From the NCBI GenBank assembly GCA_028641055.1, contig CM054062.1:140782682-140846681 (forward strand): a stretch of DNA of 64,000 bases, in the 5' to 3' direction. The first letter of the stretch is position 1. Every line of letters begins with the position of its first letter. A program made the position numbers and the translations under genes. The notes beneath the pieces were generated by a model, which worked only from the letters and a program-made list of their open reading frames with translations, made no database searches and was not told the DNA's origin. This document shows positions 35,793 through 46,496 of this stretch, one piece after another. The stretch is from Alopecurus myosuroides. Lineage: Eukaryota; Streptophyta; Magnoliopsida; Poales; Poaceae.

Positions 35793-36895
35793 GGCTAGTG
35801 GACGAGCCTAGGTGTAGGGCGGTATGTCAAGAGAGAATCCAAAAAGATCGAAAGAAACCGCAAACGACAACACACACACTTTATATGGAAGGCAAATAGG
35901 TTAGGAAAGTGGCGAGGAAAAATCGACAAAACCGAAGAAAAGTTTGTTGTCAATCGTGGAGAAAATTCAAAGAAAAGTTAGCACAAAAACCAAACCTATA
36001 GGATGGAAATATGGTGGAACACACGCACGCAAGGGAAAAATGGGGTTAGTGCGACCAATGGACGAGCGAAGAACGAAATGGACCTAACGTAGACTAATGC
36101 TCAATGCCACACTAACTCAAAGAGGACGCTAGCTCAAACCGCAAATTTGAAAAGGCAACAAGATTCGCACTGTGGCAATCGGTCACTCTTTCTCTTTTGC
36201 GACGCAATGCTACACATTCCTACAATGGAAAGCAATTGGCACCGATCCTTTTGCTTCTTTTTCTATTTTCTCTTTTTCTCCTTTTTTTCTCTTTTTGATG
36301 GATTCCAAAGTGCCAATGCCTACTCGGTAGCTAATATCTCACAAGCTCTAACCTCACACTCTTGATGCCACAAATGCGATGCCAAGCGGTGTAAAAAGAA
36401 CTAGTCCGATAGGTAAGTAACACAATAGCGTGGGGTGGTGCAAGCGGAAGAAAGTTATACCTCTCTTATTGATGATCACGGACTTGCGGCCGTGGGGGAG
36501 TCGATGTCGTGGAGATCCGTTGATGTTGAAGCGTAGGTGATGTCGTGGGCGTCGCGTAGCACTTTGTTGCACTAAATTCGGATCAAAAACGACAAAGAAA
36601 AACAAGTTTCAAAATCTGTCGGGAAATCGAAGAGCTGAGATTTTCTGAGATTTAGTCTCAAATTCGAAATTCCTTCAAAATCAAGAAAAAATTTGGGAGA
36701 ATTTGGGAAAAGTGGCTGAATGGAAAGATGGGGAATGGTATTTGGCAACAAATCTGTGAAGCAAAACCACGAAAAACTCAACGAATCAACAGATCGGTCG
36801 AAATCCCTTTGAGGCTATTTTTGTGAAATTTTCGAATTTATGGTGGATAGAAGAAAAATTGGTGGTAGGGGAGGGGATGGGGTGTCGGATTCGTG
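35793..36895 (-). other. 5' leader of the complete gypsy element
   Basis: Non-coding stretch between the primer site and the gag start. A pyrimidine-rich run at 36233-36295 is the only striking feature; no separate ORF with a recognisable domain is seen. Confidence 0.6.
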
Positions 36896-36897
36896 TC

Positions 36898-36916
36898 AAT
36901 CTAGCTCTGGATACCA
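36898..36916 (-). promoter_or_regulatory. Primer binding site of the gypsy element
   Basis: The minus strand reads TGGTATCCAGAGCTAG two bases after the LTR end. It matches the initiator tRNA-Met 3' end (TGGTATCAGAGC) with one extra C. Confidence 0.8.
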
Positions 36917-36918
36917 TA

Positions 36919-37994
36919 TGATATGGAGTTGGACTCCTAGATTGGCCCGATCTTCACGAATCGACGAAGAACGAACGAAGAACACGAAGAACACGAAGAA
37001 CACGAGATGGGGAATCGAGGGGGAACGCGCAAATCGGGATAAATCGCAAGAACCGGAGTATCCAACTTCCCGTCAACTAAACCCTGAGGGCCGCCTACGG
37101 AACAATCGATCCAACTGAACTCACCTTGATACAAACCGTCTCACACCCGTAGCCGGTACCACTACGCCAATAGAACCTCAAGATAACGAGAGGAAGATTG
37201 GACAACTCTTGACTGAAACCCGTTAGGGAGAGGACAAGTAGTTGGGATGTGCCTTGATATGATCCTCGACGAAGTCGGAGGAGTAGCCTTGATACGGTCC
37301 TCGGTACACACCGGAGGAGTAGTTCCTCAAATAGGGATACAAGAGAGCTGAGCTCCAAATGTTCTAAATTCAACTCTAAAAACCTAGATCTAGCTCGGGG
37401 TCGTCCTTATATAGCCGGGGGTCGAAACAGGTGAAACCGGGTCATTTGCAGCCATTTTCGGGTCCACCTCGGCCTAGGGGCCGGCCTGGCCGGCCTGGAA
37501 CCCGGCCTGGCGCCAGGGTGGGCGCCTGGAGGGGGAGGCCGGCCTGGGGCCAGGGTGGGGAGGAGGCAGGCCGGCCCCCAGGCCGGCTGGCTTTGTTGGG
37601 TGCCCGGCCTGGGGCCAGGGTGGGGAGGAGGGAGGCCGGCCTCCAGGCCGGCTGCCTCTGTTGGGGGTCCGGCCTAGGGGGGAAGAGGCCGGCCTGGCCG
37701 GCCCCCGAGGCCGGGAGGTGCTCCTTTCCCCCTATCTTCTCCGCCGAGACTCCGATTGTGATGTCGTTTCTTCCGCCCTCCTTCGTATCTTCTTGTGCAT
37801 CATTTTGGGTGCTTTCCGGGGCCTCTATGGTGGGTTTGAACCTGAGTACGCAAAGTGTGGAACCATGAGGTAGCGCACCATTCTCCACATGACCGAAAGC
37901 ATAGAACGAGAGGAGCGAGTTCACCTTATCTTGGATGGCCTTTGCGCGTGATCTTGTCATCGGTGCACTTGGTGGAGTTGGGTGGGCTACATCA
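36919..37994 (-). repeat. 5' LTR of the complete gypsy element
   Basis: TGATATGGAGTTGG...GGGCTACATCA, 1076 bp. It is nearly identical to the left LTR apart from small indels, for example an extra GAACACGAA unit near 36984 and shorter G-runs near 37430 and 37675. Confidence 0.93.
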
Positions 37995-37999
37995 TGGAG
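37995..37999 (+). repeat. Target duplication TGGAG of the gypsy element (right)
   Basis: Matches 29409-29413. Confidence 0.95.
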
Positions 38000-38527
38000 T
38001 GTGAGATCTAGGAGTTTAAAGCTTTGAATTAATAGTGGACAGAGAGTGTAGAAGCTTATCCCACTTTGGAGAGGAAAAGGAGCATTAAATATATGCTCCC
38101 CAAATCTAGCCGTTGGGCACCCATTCCCGCGACGCGGGTCTAGGCACACAACCATTGAGAGGCTATGTGGTAAAGACAACGATCCTGTCTCAATAGTACT
38201 ACCACTAGCAGGAGAGATACTATAGATGCAACTCCTGATGGTGGTGTTGTCGCACCCTAACCGAGGGCAGAATAGGCGGTACCGATGGTGGTACTACCAC
38301 TACCTGAACAAGCAAAGAACCAACCCCCAGAGCGGTACTACTGTTGCCTCAAGGGTAGACAACAGTAGATCTTCTTAGCTCTTATATCTCCACCTACTAA
38401 TTTCGAAAATTTGTCTTCTTCTTTATCATATTTGAACAGGACACCGTGACCTGATAAGCTCAGACACACAATTAGATTTTCTAATTGCTTTATCATTAAC
38501 ACCAAAACCAATTAGGGTGCACTTTCA
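38000..38527 (-). repeat. Copia 5' LTR, right part
   Basis: Continuation of the LTR begun at 28816; ends GGGTGCACTTTCA. Contains ATTAAATATATGC (38073-38085), a possible promoter TATA region for minus-strand transcription. Confidence 0.8.
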
Positions 38528-38791
38528 ATAGGATTCAAAACAAGAGCATACTTGAATCCCTAAATATTCTCTATGAAATATGCGACATTTTCCGGATTAC
38601 GCATATTAAAATAAAAGGTGATATGAATTTTTATCACAAAGCCCGAATACAGAACTACTAGGCCGAGGGCCCTCGGTGTGCGCGTTGGGGGTTGGGAAGA
38701 ATGCATGTTGGCTGGGAGCTCTCCACATGGCGGTAGTAGATCTACTCGCTAGTGGAAGTAAATGCACCCGGCATGCTCGAGCAGTGCGTTG

Positions 38792-40397
38792 TGATGGTGC
38801 GGGGCTTGCACTTGTTGAGAGACCCCAAGAGGAAGGTATGATGAGCACAGCAAAAAAAAGTTTCCCTCAGAAAGAAAGCAAGGTTGAATCGTCCAGTAGG
38901 AGAAAGAAATCACTTCCAAAGGTTGATACAGCAGATATTGGCAGGACGCACTACCGGTTCAGCAGTAACGTGGAACCTACAAAACACAATCAAATCACTT
39001 TGCTCCAACGAAGCAGTGAGGTTCTCAATCTCACCGATTTTGCTGAAAACAAACAGGTTAAACGTATGGTGTGGAAAACAGTACTTTTTGCATTAGATGA
39101 AAACAGAACAATGATGTCAGTAGGAAAACAGTAAGAACAGTATAAAAACAGAGATTGCAGTGGTTGTATTATCAGTATGAGGAAAATGGACCGGGGTCCA
39201 CAGTTCACTAGTGGTGTCTCTCCAAAACATATAGATAGCATGTTGGGTAAACAAATTACAGTTTGGAAATTGACAGATATAAAGACTGCACCGTAGTGCA
39301 TATGCATGACATGATGATTACTATGTGATTCATGCGGGCAGTACAACAAGATAGATATGTTATCCAATTGCATCTATGACTAATAATCCACCCTCAGAAT
39401 GTCATCCGAGCAAACCTTGGGTATTAAGTTGCAAGCAACAGATAATCATAGTAAGCAAAGTGTGTACTGTAAACAATGTAAACATCGTTGTTTTCTCCCT
39501 AAGGGTTTACGTTTCTGTCACTCGAGCGTGAGTGAAAGGGAGGCATGAACACACTATCGAGTATAAATACTCCCTCTTGGAGTTACAAGCATCTACTTGG
39601 CCAGAGCATCTACTATCACCGGAGAGTATGCAAGATCATAAATAACATACACATGAAAAGAACATGATAGATTGATAATCATTGGACATAGCATTCAATA
39701 TTCATCGGATCCCAGCAAACACAACATGTGGCATTACAATAAGATGATCTTGATCATGTAGGACAGCTCACAAGATCTAAACATGAGGCATAAAGAGGAG
39801 AGAACAACCATCTACCTACTGCTATGGACCCGTAGTCCAAGGATGAACTACTCACGCATCACTGCGGAGGCAGGCATGGTGATGAAGAGCCCTCCGGTGA
39901 TGATTCCCCCTCCCGACAGGGTGCCGGGGAGAGCTCCAGAACCCTCCCGAACTAGGGTTGACGATGACGGCGGTTGCGGATGTTTTTGGTGGAAAAGACT
40001 CTGATATTTAGGGTTAACCCTTCGAGGAGAATATATAGGCGCGAGGGCAACGTTGGTGGGCAGCCAGGGGCCACACCACCCCTGGGCGCGGCCGGGGGCG
40101 CGCCCACCCATGGTGTGGGGCCCCTGTGGCTCCCCTCCGGGTCTCCTCTGGACTCCGTATGTGTGACGACTTTCTAAGATTACTGGGTTTCGAATCGTCC
40201 AATTCCGAGAATATTTCCAGAACAACTTTTCTGAAACTAAAAACTGCAAAAAACAAGAACTGGCTCTGTGGCATCTTGTCAATAGGTTAGTCCCAGGAAA
40301 TCGATAAAAATGGCATAAACTGTAAAGAAAACATGTAGCATATGGCATGAAAACAACATGGAACATCAGAAATTATGGATACGTTTATGACGTATCA
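38792..40397 (-). mobile_element. Solo LTR, 1.6 kb
   Basis: The plus strand runs TGATGGTGCGGGG...GACGTATCA, bounded by the perfect 5-bp repeat CGTTG (38787-38791 and 40398-40402). On the minus strand it starts TGATACGTCATAAACGTATCC, a start seen in an abundant Triticeae LTR family. A TATATA box (40029-40036) and GC-rich leader support minus-strand orientation. No internal region and no second LTR are seen. Confidence 0.88.
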
Positions 40398-40639
40398 CGT
40401 TGTTTCCTTCTTTTTCACATTTTTCAACTGAAGTGTAAAAAATCTTCTGCAAATTAAGCAAAACTTTTTTGCATAACATTTTGCAGAATGTATTTTTCGT
40501 ATCATGTGATGAGGGTTGCGCTCTATCACGTGTCAAGTTCACATAGATCTTTAATGGGGTACATTATTCGTTGTGCCTAATATTTCGTAGTTACATTTGT
40601 CGAAGTGTGTGTGATGCGGGCATCGCCCAATTCGAAGGA

Positions 40640-41060
40640 AGGACATCGATGCACTAGAAGGTAGTGCAAGATAAGTGCTCCAGGAAGGACAGAAAACACA
40701 GTGCACCACAACACTCGTGCAACGAAAGGCAGTGCAAAACAAGCGCTCAAGGAAGGACAACAAAACATAATGCATCAAAAGGCAGAACATTAGTGCAGCT
40801 AGGACAATGCAAAAACATGTACTTAGGAAGGGCATAGAAGACAATGCAAAATATGCACTCAGGAAAGGGCATAGAGGGCATACAAAACATACACTATGAG
40901 AAGCACATCGGTGCAATTAAATGCAATGCAAAACGGCGGCTCAGGCGGGACATAAAAAAACTGCATGGCCATACATAACATGCACTCAGGGCGGTGCAAC
41001 ATAAAACAGTGCAAAAAAAATCCATTTGCACTACAAACCCAAAGACAGTGCAACCTATGT
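40640..41060. repeat. Degenerate tandem repeat field
   Basis: Units of roughly 60-75 bp share the consensus GGCAGTGCAAAACAAGCACTC followed by AGGAAGGACA. At least six diverged copies can be traced. An open minus-strand frame across it repeats Cys/Phe/Ser-rich peptides and is best seen as a by-product of the repeat. Confidence 0.65.
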
Positions 41061-42135
41061 ATTGTAGTCATTGCAAAAAAAAATCATCGGAACATATCAA
41101 TATTGGATCTAGTTTTGAAGACCTCCACGCGACTAGCACAGCCGTGAAAACATATCGTGATGTATACGCTTGGAAAAAGATGTTTGTCTTTCTTATTCGA
41201 AACTACGGAAAAAAAAAGAGAAATCCTACCCGCGCACCGTCCCAACAGGGGACTTTCTCCACACGATAAATAGCGCGTTTTGTTTCACGCGTGAGTGGGA
41301 CAACCTCCCATGACGCACCACTTTCCGCATGTCGGGGGGCTAAAATACCACCCTCCCCCTTATACTATTAAGTTTGATATTTTATTTAAAAAACAAAGTT
41401 CTATGATGTGAACCCCATATAGTATCTCTAGGTCTCATAAGACTAGTTTCTTGGTGCAAGCCTCTCGAGTAGAAATTTCATCTCTCTCAAGTCTTTCTGA
41501 AATAACTTCTGTCTGTTTCTTCCACCAATACTTCAATCTTCTTGCAATACGAAATTCTTGTGGTAACAATCAAATAGGCATACTAACAAAATCGTGAATA
41601 TATGATCAAGAACTAGCAAAAGCAACAACAACAAGCTATAAATAATGGGAAAACCAATGGACGTAGAAGGCATAAGGGTTTCATCTAGAATTTTGCTCTG
41701 TGGACCGTCAAATCCACCTCTCGTAGTCGAATCCCTCGCATATTGTTGCCCTAATTGTCTTCAAATTGGTATTTTGTGATCAACAAGCACAAATAAAAGC
41801 TAACTTTAGTGTCTCCAATGTAATATCTTGGATGTGATATAGACCAACAAATCATTACATAACATTCCCAAATGTAGCTAGTGTTGAGTTTTTGTTCCCC
41901 TCTAGATGGTTCAATCGCTCCTCTCTCATCTTTACAAAATGATTCTCTCTTTTATCCATTTTTGGGTCATACCCTAAGCCCAAATATCTCGTCGGCGGAA
42001 GGGAGTTCCATTGGAGTGCATATTCGTTGCAAGTTCTAGCCCCTTGCCTCTCTGATATGGGTAGTTCTGCATAAATATTGCTACCGTCTTCGAAGCTTTA
42101 GGCATCTTCGCGCATAATGGAGCTCTCAGGAACAG

Positions 42136-42224
42136 AATTAGCATTCCAAATTTTGAGTGATCGGAAGGAAGTCTCTATAGCTGAATTAGCATTCCAAATT
42201 TTGAGTGATCGGAAGGAAGTCTAT
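42136..42224 (+). repeat. Tandem duplication, 2 units of about 47 bp
   Basis: GAATTAGCATTCCAAATTTT plus GAGTGATCGGAAGGAAGTCT occurs twice in succession, nearly perfect. Confidence 0.9.
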
Positions 42225-42927
42225 AGATTTTTCGATGGATTCAATATACGGGGATACGACAGGTTACATAACATTCCCTTCATTGCTCAGGTATTTAGAC
42301 CAAAATATATAATGATTAAATTAAAGGTGATTGCATGTAGAATAAAAAAAATGAAACCAAAAGACAATTATTAACCTCAACATTACTCTTTGCTATTTGA
42401 TATATCATATGATTCATAAGTAACAAAATCTAACAAGATTACTTGATCCATTCTATTGATGGGTCGAGTGATATGTCACTGAAAGAGCAAATGACATTGA
42501 GGTTAGCATTTGTATTCTTGTTTTATTTATTCATTATATATGTGACAGCTTTTAATTTCCTTGTGGATACATGAGTAGTGAAGGGAGGGTGTGGAACGAT
42601 TTCTTCATTTATACTATATAAAATATTACTACAGTTAGCTTGCAAGGATATGACAGAGCTTCAAATATGAGAGACGAATTTAATGTCTTGCAAAAAAGAT
42701 TCTATAGGAAAATCCTTATGCATTCTGCTCGACTACTTTGCCCGTCGTCTACAGGTGGTTGTTGTTGTTCATATATTTATGATGTTTTCAATATGCCTCT
42801 TTAATTGTTAGCACAAGTTCATCTTGCTAGAGGATTGAAGTATTGTTGGAGAAAACTCACAAGATATTTCGGAAAAACTAAGAGAGGTAGAATTTTTAAT
42901 GGTAGACTTGCATCAACAAACTAATCA

Positions 42928-43207
42928 TACCAGACTTAGAGATTTGCACTATAGACTTTGCTTTGTGTGGATCAAATGTGGGTCAATAATGATAGAAGTT
43001 CTTAGAACGCCCGTGTTAATGGGCATAATCCGAGTCATGCTGCAAGTTGCATAGAAAAAAGTTAATCTAGCTAGACCTAGAGACTTGCATCAAGGACTTT
43101 GCTTCATATGGACAAAATGTGGGCCAATGTCATATATATTCTCAGCACGGCTCATGTTAATGGGCATTGGGCATAGTCCGAGTCATGGCGCAAGTTCATA
43201 GAAAAGA
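42928..43207 (+). repeat. Imperfect direct repeat, 2 units of about 135 bp
   Basis: Both units run from CTAG/TTAGAGA.TTGCA through ATGTGGG.CAAT and GTGTTAATGGGCAT to CCGAGTCATG..GCAAGTT. The second has extra bases around GGGCATTGGGCAT. Confidence 0.7.
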
Positions 43208-43454
43208 TGCAGCGTTTCATGTTTTCCTCCTGGGTTTTGAAGTTGGTGATAAAAGTGTTTTGCATAGCAGATGAGCTTTAAAGGTTTTGCAAAGAAATGA
43301 CTCAAATATTGCGCATCCCATGAGACCGGTGAATTATGTCATATTTCGGTTATTGTTTCACTATTTCGGCTGGCCACCGACCCACCGTGAGAGATACTAG
43401 ATTGGAGGGTCCAGGTCAACTATGCGGTTCCAAAGGTATTCGCCAAAGCCTTTA

Positions 43455-45744
43455 GAGCATCTCTAGCAGACACCGCATTTCCACCAAAACTGTAAAATAA
43501 CCGTCATTTTGCCGTTTCGGGCCGAAAATGTTGCCAGACCAGATCCAGCAAAAGTGACCGGCCTGCAAAAAAAATATGAGGGGCACGGCATCCCCCCCTC
43601 CCCCCAACTGTAAAAATCAAGTTTGCGCGATCGACCCGGCGGCGCCCTCTATCCCGGGATCGATTTGGCGGGAGGGACATTTCACCGCGGCAGTTTCAAC
43701 TTTCCCCCTCCCCTGCCACCGCTGATCTCCACCTCCCACTCCGGCCGACCTCACCGAGGCCGTCCAGCGAGGCAATGGACACTCCCAACCCCGCGCTCAT
43801 CACTATGGAAGTAGGGTTAGCCAAATCAACGACGGGCGACGCCGCGGTGGATTTCCTCACCAGCTATGTCGGGGCCGGGACGGAAGATTTCTCTGGCATG
43901 GTTCCTCGCAAGCGGCTCGGCAACGTCATCGTGCAGGGAGGCGCGACCGCTCCCGGCGCCACCGTAGCCTCCGCCAAGGAGTCCGCTCGCACTACAGCTA
44001 GCCCTTGCGCTCTCTCTATCGACGCCGGTAATATTGGTGATACCGAGTCAGCGCAGCCTGTGAAGGACGAAGGTCGTGCTCAAACGCAAGCGGGCGCCTC
44101 CCGCCAAGAAGGCCCCGGCGAGTTCTACGCCCGCCAGCGTCGTCGTCCCACCGGTGTTCGACGGAATGCCCTAAAGGTACGTCCAATCATTTTGGTTTTT
44201 TTTTATTGCCGTCGTTGGGGTTTTAGCTCAATAATTCAGCGTCCCTCTTTGTAGCTCCGAATATGCAGCTCTCCTCGAGGAAAACGCGGTGAACATTGAG
44301 GATGCACCGCTTGGGGACTATGGATACAACGACATGGACGGCGAGGTACACGATGGCGGCGAATAAGAGGACGAGTTGCAAGAGATTGAAGGGGAGGTCT
44401 TTGAGGCATCGCAATCAGCAACATATAGCAAAAGGTCCAAGAGCTATACCCAATTGGAGGATGAGGTGTTGATCCGAGCTTGGGAAGCCTTGTCCCTCGA
44501 TGCCATCCACGACACCGACCAAACCGGGAAGAGGTATTGGCAAAGGATAGAAGACAAGTTCTTCCGGTTGATGCCAAAGAATGTTGAGAAGACACCATGC
44601 ACCTATAGACCACTCCAAGCTCATTGGGAAGTGATCAAGCCGACGGTTAGCCGGTGGTGTGGATATTTGGAGCAAGTGTACAATGCACCTCCAAGTGGTA
44701 CTAATGAAGCCGATTGGGTGAGTGTTTCTTTCGAAATCGTATTGGTGCCGATGTTTGCAAATGATAGTGCTTTGACATAGTTGCTTTGGTTGTAGGCAAA
44801 AATTGCAGCCGCAAGGTATAGGGACATGCCGGCATCCACGGGCAAGTTCTTCGCATTTGAGCATTGTTGGGCAATTCTTAAAAATGGCGAGAAATGAAAG
44901 GTGGGGGACAAAGAAGCACCGCCGAAGAGAGGTGCCTTCACCGTGTTGGACGATGATGAAGATGATGAAGGAGGGAGGAACAAGGGTAGGCCGGATGGCA
45001 ACAAAAAGGCCAAGGAGAATATGAAGAAAACTCAGAGGCATCAAGTTTGAGAGACAAGATAAATCATATGGATATGGTAAACTCAAATGAGTTGATGGTT
45101 ACCATGACTATAGAAGCAATAAAAAAGAGAAAGAGGAGAAGTGGCACCTAATCAAGGAGGAGAAGTTGTGCAAGGCAGCAATGGAAGATGCGGATAGGTT
45201 GCGCAAGGCCGCAATTGAGGAGAAAAGAGCCCAAGCCGAGGAGACCAGGGCTTTTTGCCAAGCTCGTTGTCGAGGAGAACAAGACCATGAGCATAAACCG
45301 TAAGATGGATGAGCTAACCTTGGAGTGGCATGATTTGATGAGAAAGGCGGTCTTGGAGCAAAGGAGGATGGCTGCAATCGGTGGTGGTGGTGGTTGTTCA
45401 TCATGGTTTCACCCCCTTTACCGTGGTTCTTTGGATGCAAAAATGATCTATTCGGGTGTCTAGATGCTTAAAACTATATTATTTGCTATTTATATGTAAG
45501 AACTATGTTGAATTTCCGAACTATTTGCGTTAATTATCGAAATTTCTTTTGAATTGTGCAATTCTGCTTTTGCAGTTTGCATGTCCATTTTTAGCCGCGA
45601 CAGAACAAACACCATATTCTGTTTTGCAGTTCGGCAATGTGGTGTTTGTTCTGCCGCAACCAAAATAGGCCTGCAAACCCATTTTCCGTGCCCCGCATCA
45701 CGCTTTTGCGGACTGGCGGAATGCGGTGTCTGCTAGAGATGCTC
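43455..45744 (+). mobile_element. PIF/Harbinger element, ORF2 only, 2.29 kb
   Basis: Perfect 24-bp terminal inverted repeats (43455-43478 and 45721-45744; GAGCATCTCTAGCAGACACC...) and the 3-bp target duplication TTA (43452-43454, 45745-45747), as expected for PIF/Harbinger. The interior encodes a Myb/SANT-like accessory protein but no DDE transposase, so it is non-autonomous. Confidence 0.93.
43775..45460 (+). pseudogene. Harbinger ORF2 (Myb/SANT, NAM-associated) pseudogene
   Basis: Exon 1 (43775 to about 44176) is low-complexity. A second exon carries the trihelix/SANT block YTQLEDEVLIRAWEALSLD...QTGKRYWQRIEDKFF. A third (from about 44797) reads KIAAARYRDMPASTGKFFAF and acidic/basic tails, then a coiled-coil C-terminus (ELTLEWHDLMRKAVLEQRRM). 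In Harbinger elements this partner binds DNA and helps import the transposase. Here TAA at 44364-44366 and TGA at 44895-44897 interrupt the frame, and later exons shift frame, so the copy is dead. Confidence 0.8.
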
Positions 45745-45747
45745 TTA

Positions 45748-46192
45748 CAAGATGAAACCACCCAAACACACTAAAACCAAACGGGCTTTTGAGAATAAAT
45801 TGAGTATTTAGCATTAGACTGAGATAATCCCCACTCATCACAAAAATACATTTGTATTCTCTGTTCAAAATTAAGATGTCTTCTATCTTTTTTTGCATCA
45901 CATATATAGACGTTTTTTTAGTGTGTTAGTTTAGTTACTTTTTCTAAATAACATGTATATATATATATATATATGTTTTTTAGTGTGTTTGTTTAGTTAT
46001 TTCATTTCAATCCGCATGGAATTCCCAATGAAATGTCCACAAACATTTTATATTTCGGTACAAGAGGAAGTACCAATCAAGGCATGAGGAAGTACCAAAT
46101 GGAGAAAAGTTTTTCATGGGATGGATCGGAGACACGAACAGCCATGGAGCTTGCCTGTCTGGGACAGTCACAGGACAGCTACTCAAAATGGT
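45748..46192. other. Short spacer between two Harbinger elements
   Basis: Contains a (TA)n microsatellite (45955-45974) between two similar stretches, TTTTTAGTGTGTTAGTTTAG (45914-45933) and TTTTTAGTGTGTTTGTTTAG (45976-45995). No gene. Confidence 0.6.
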
Positions 46193-46496
46193 AAGGCTGG
46201 TACCAATGCATCTCCCACTATTCACGGGCTATAGCCCCGCCACGTCACCGTTTTTCACCACTCTCACGCCACTCTCACGGGCACGGTGCCAGTGCACGGG
46301 CTATAGCCCGGGCTATAAGATTCTCTCTCTGCCACATCAGCTTTTCTCTCTCCTCCACGTCAACACATATTTTTGAGACGAAAACATTACAAATAATGCA
46401 AGGAAATAATTTTATTGAACTAAAATTGTTACCGATTACATACTAATTAATAAAATTGCATAATAAATTGTAAAAATTACATAAAAATTAAAAAAT

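Larger units (their letters stand above)
29414..37994 (-). mobile_element. Complete Ty3/gypsy LTR retrotransposon, 8.58 kb
   Basis: Two LTRs in direct orientation (29414-30515 and 36919-37994), perfect TGGAG target duplication, polypurine tract beside the left LTR and primer site beside the right LTR, so the element reads on the minus strand. The polyprotein order gag-PR-RT-RNaseH-INT makes it Ty3/gypsy. The DGGS protease, the SRSTLFKGG tail and the frame running into the LTR point to a chromovirus, perhaps CRM-like, but no chromodomain is visible and the lineage is open. LTRs are closely similar (mostly indels in GC-rich runs), so the insertion is young relative to the Copia host. Confidence 0.93.
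24244..38527 (-). mobile_element. Decayed SIRE/Maximus-like Ty1/Copia element with two nested insertions
   Basis: The element reads on the minus strand: 5' LTR (38527 down to 28816, split by a gypsy element), primer site at 28801-28813, gag with CCHC knuckle, protease, integrase, then the start of RT down to 24244, where the homology stops. The internal region also carries a solo LTR (24435-25437). The 3' LTR and most of RT/RNase H are missing from the window. The order gag-PR-INT-RT identifies Copia. Right flank at 38528 is ATAGG. Confidence 0.85.
40398..43451. other. Intergenic DNA with several repeat tracts, no recognised gene
   Basis: It contains a degenerate repeat field (40640-41060), a 2-copy tandem repeat (42136-42224) and a 2-copy repeat of about 135 bp (42928-43207). 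A short ORF at 42117-42374 is mostly the tandem repeat and has no recognised domain. Confidence 0.5.
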
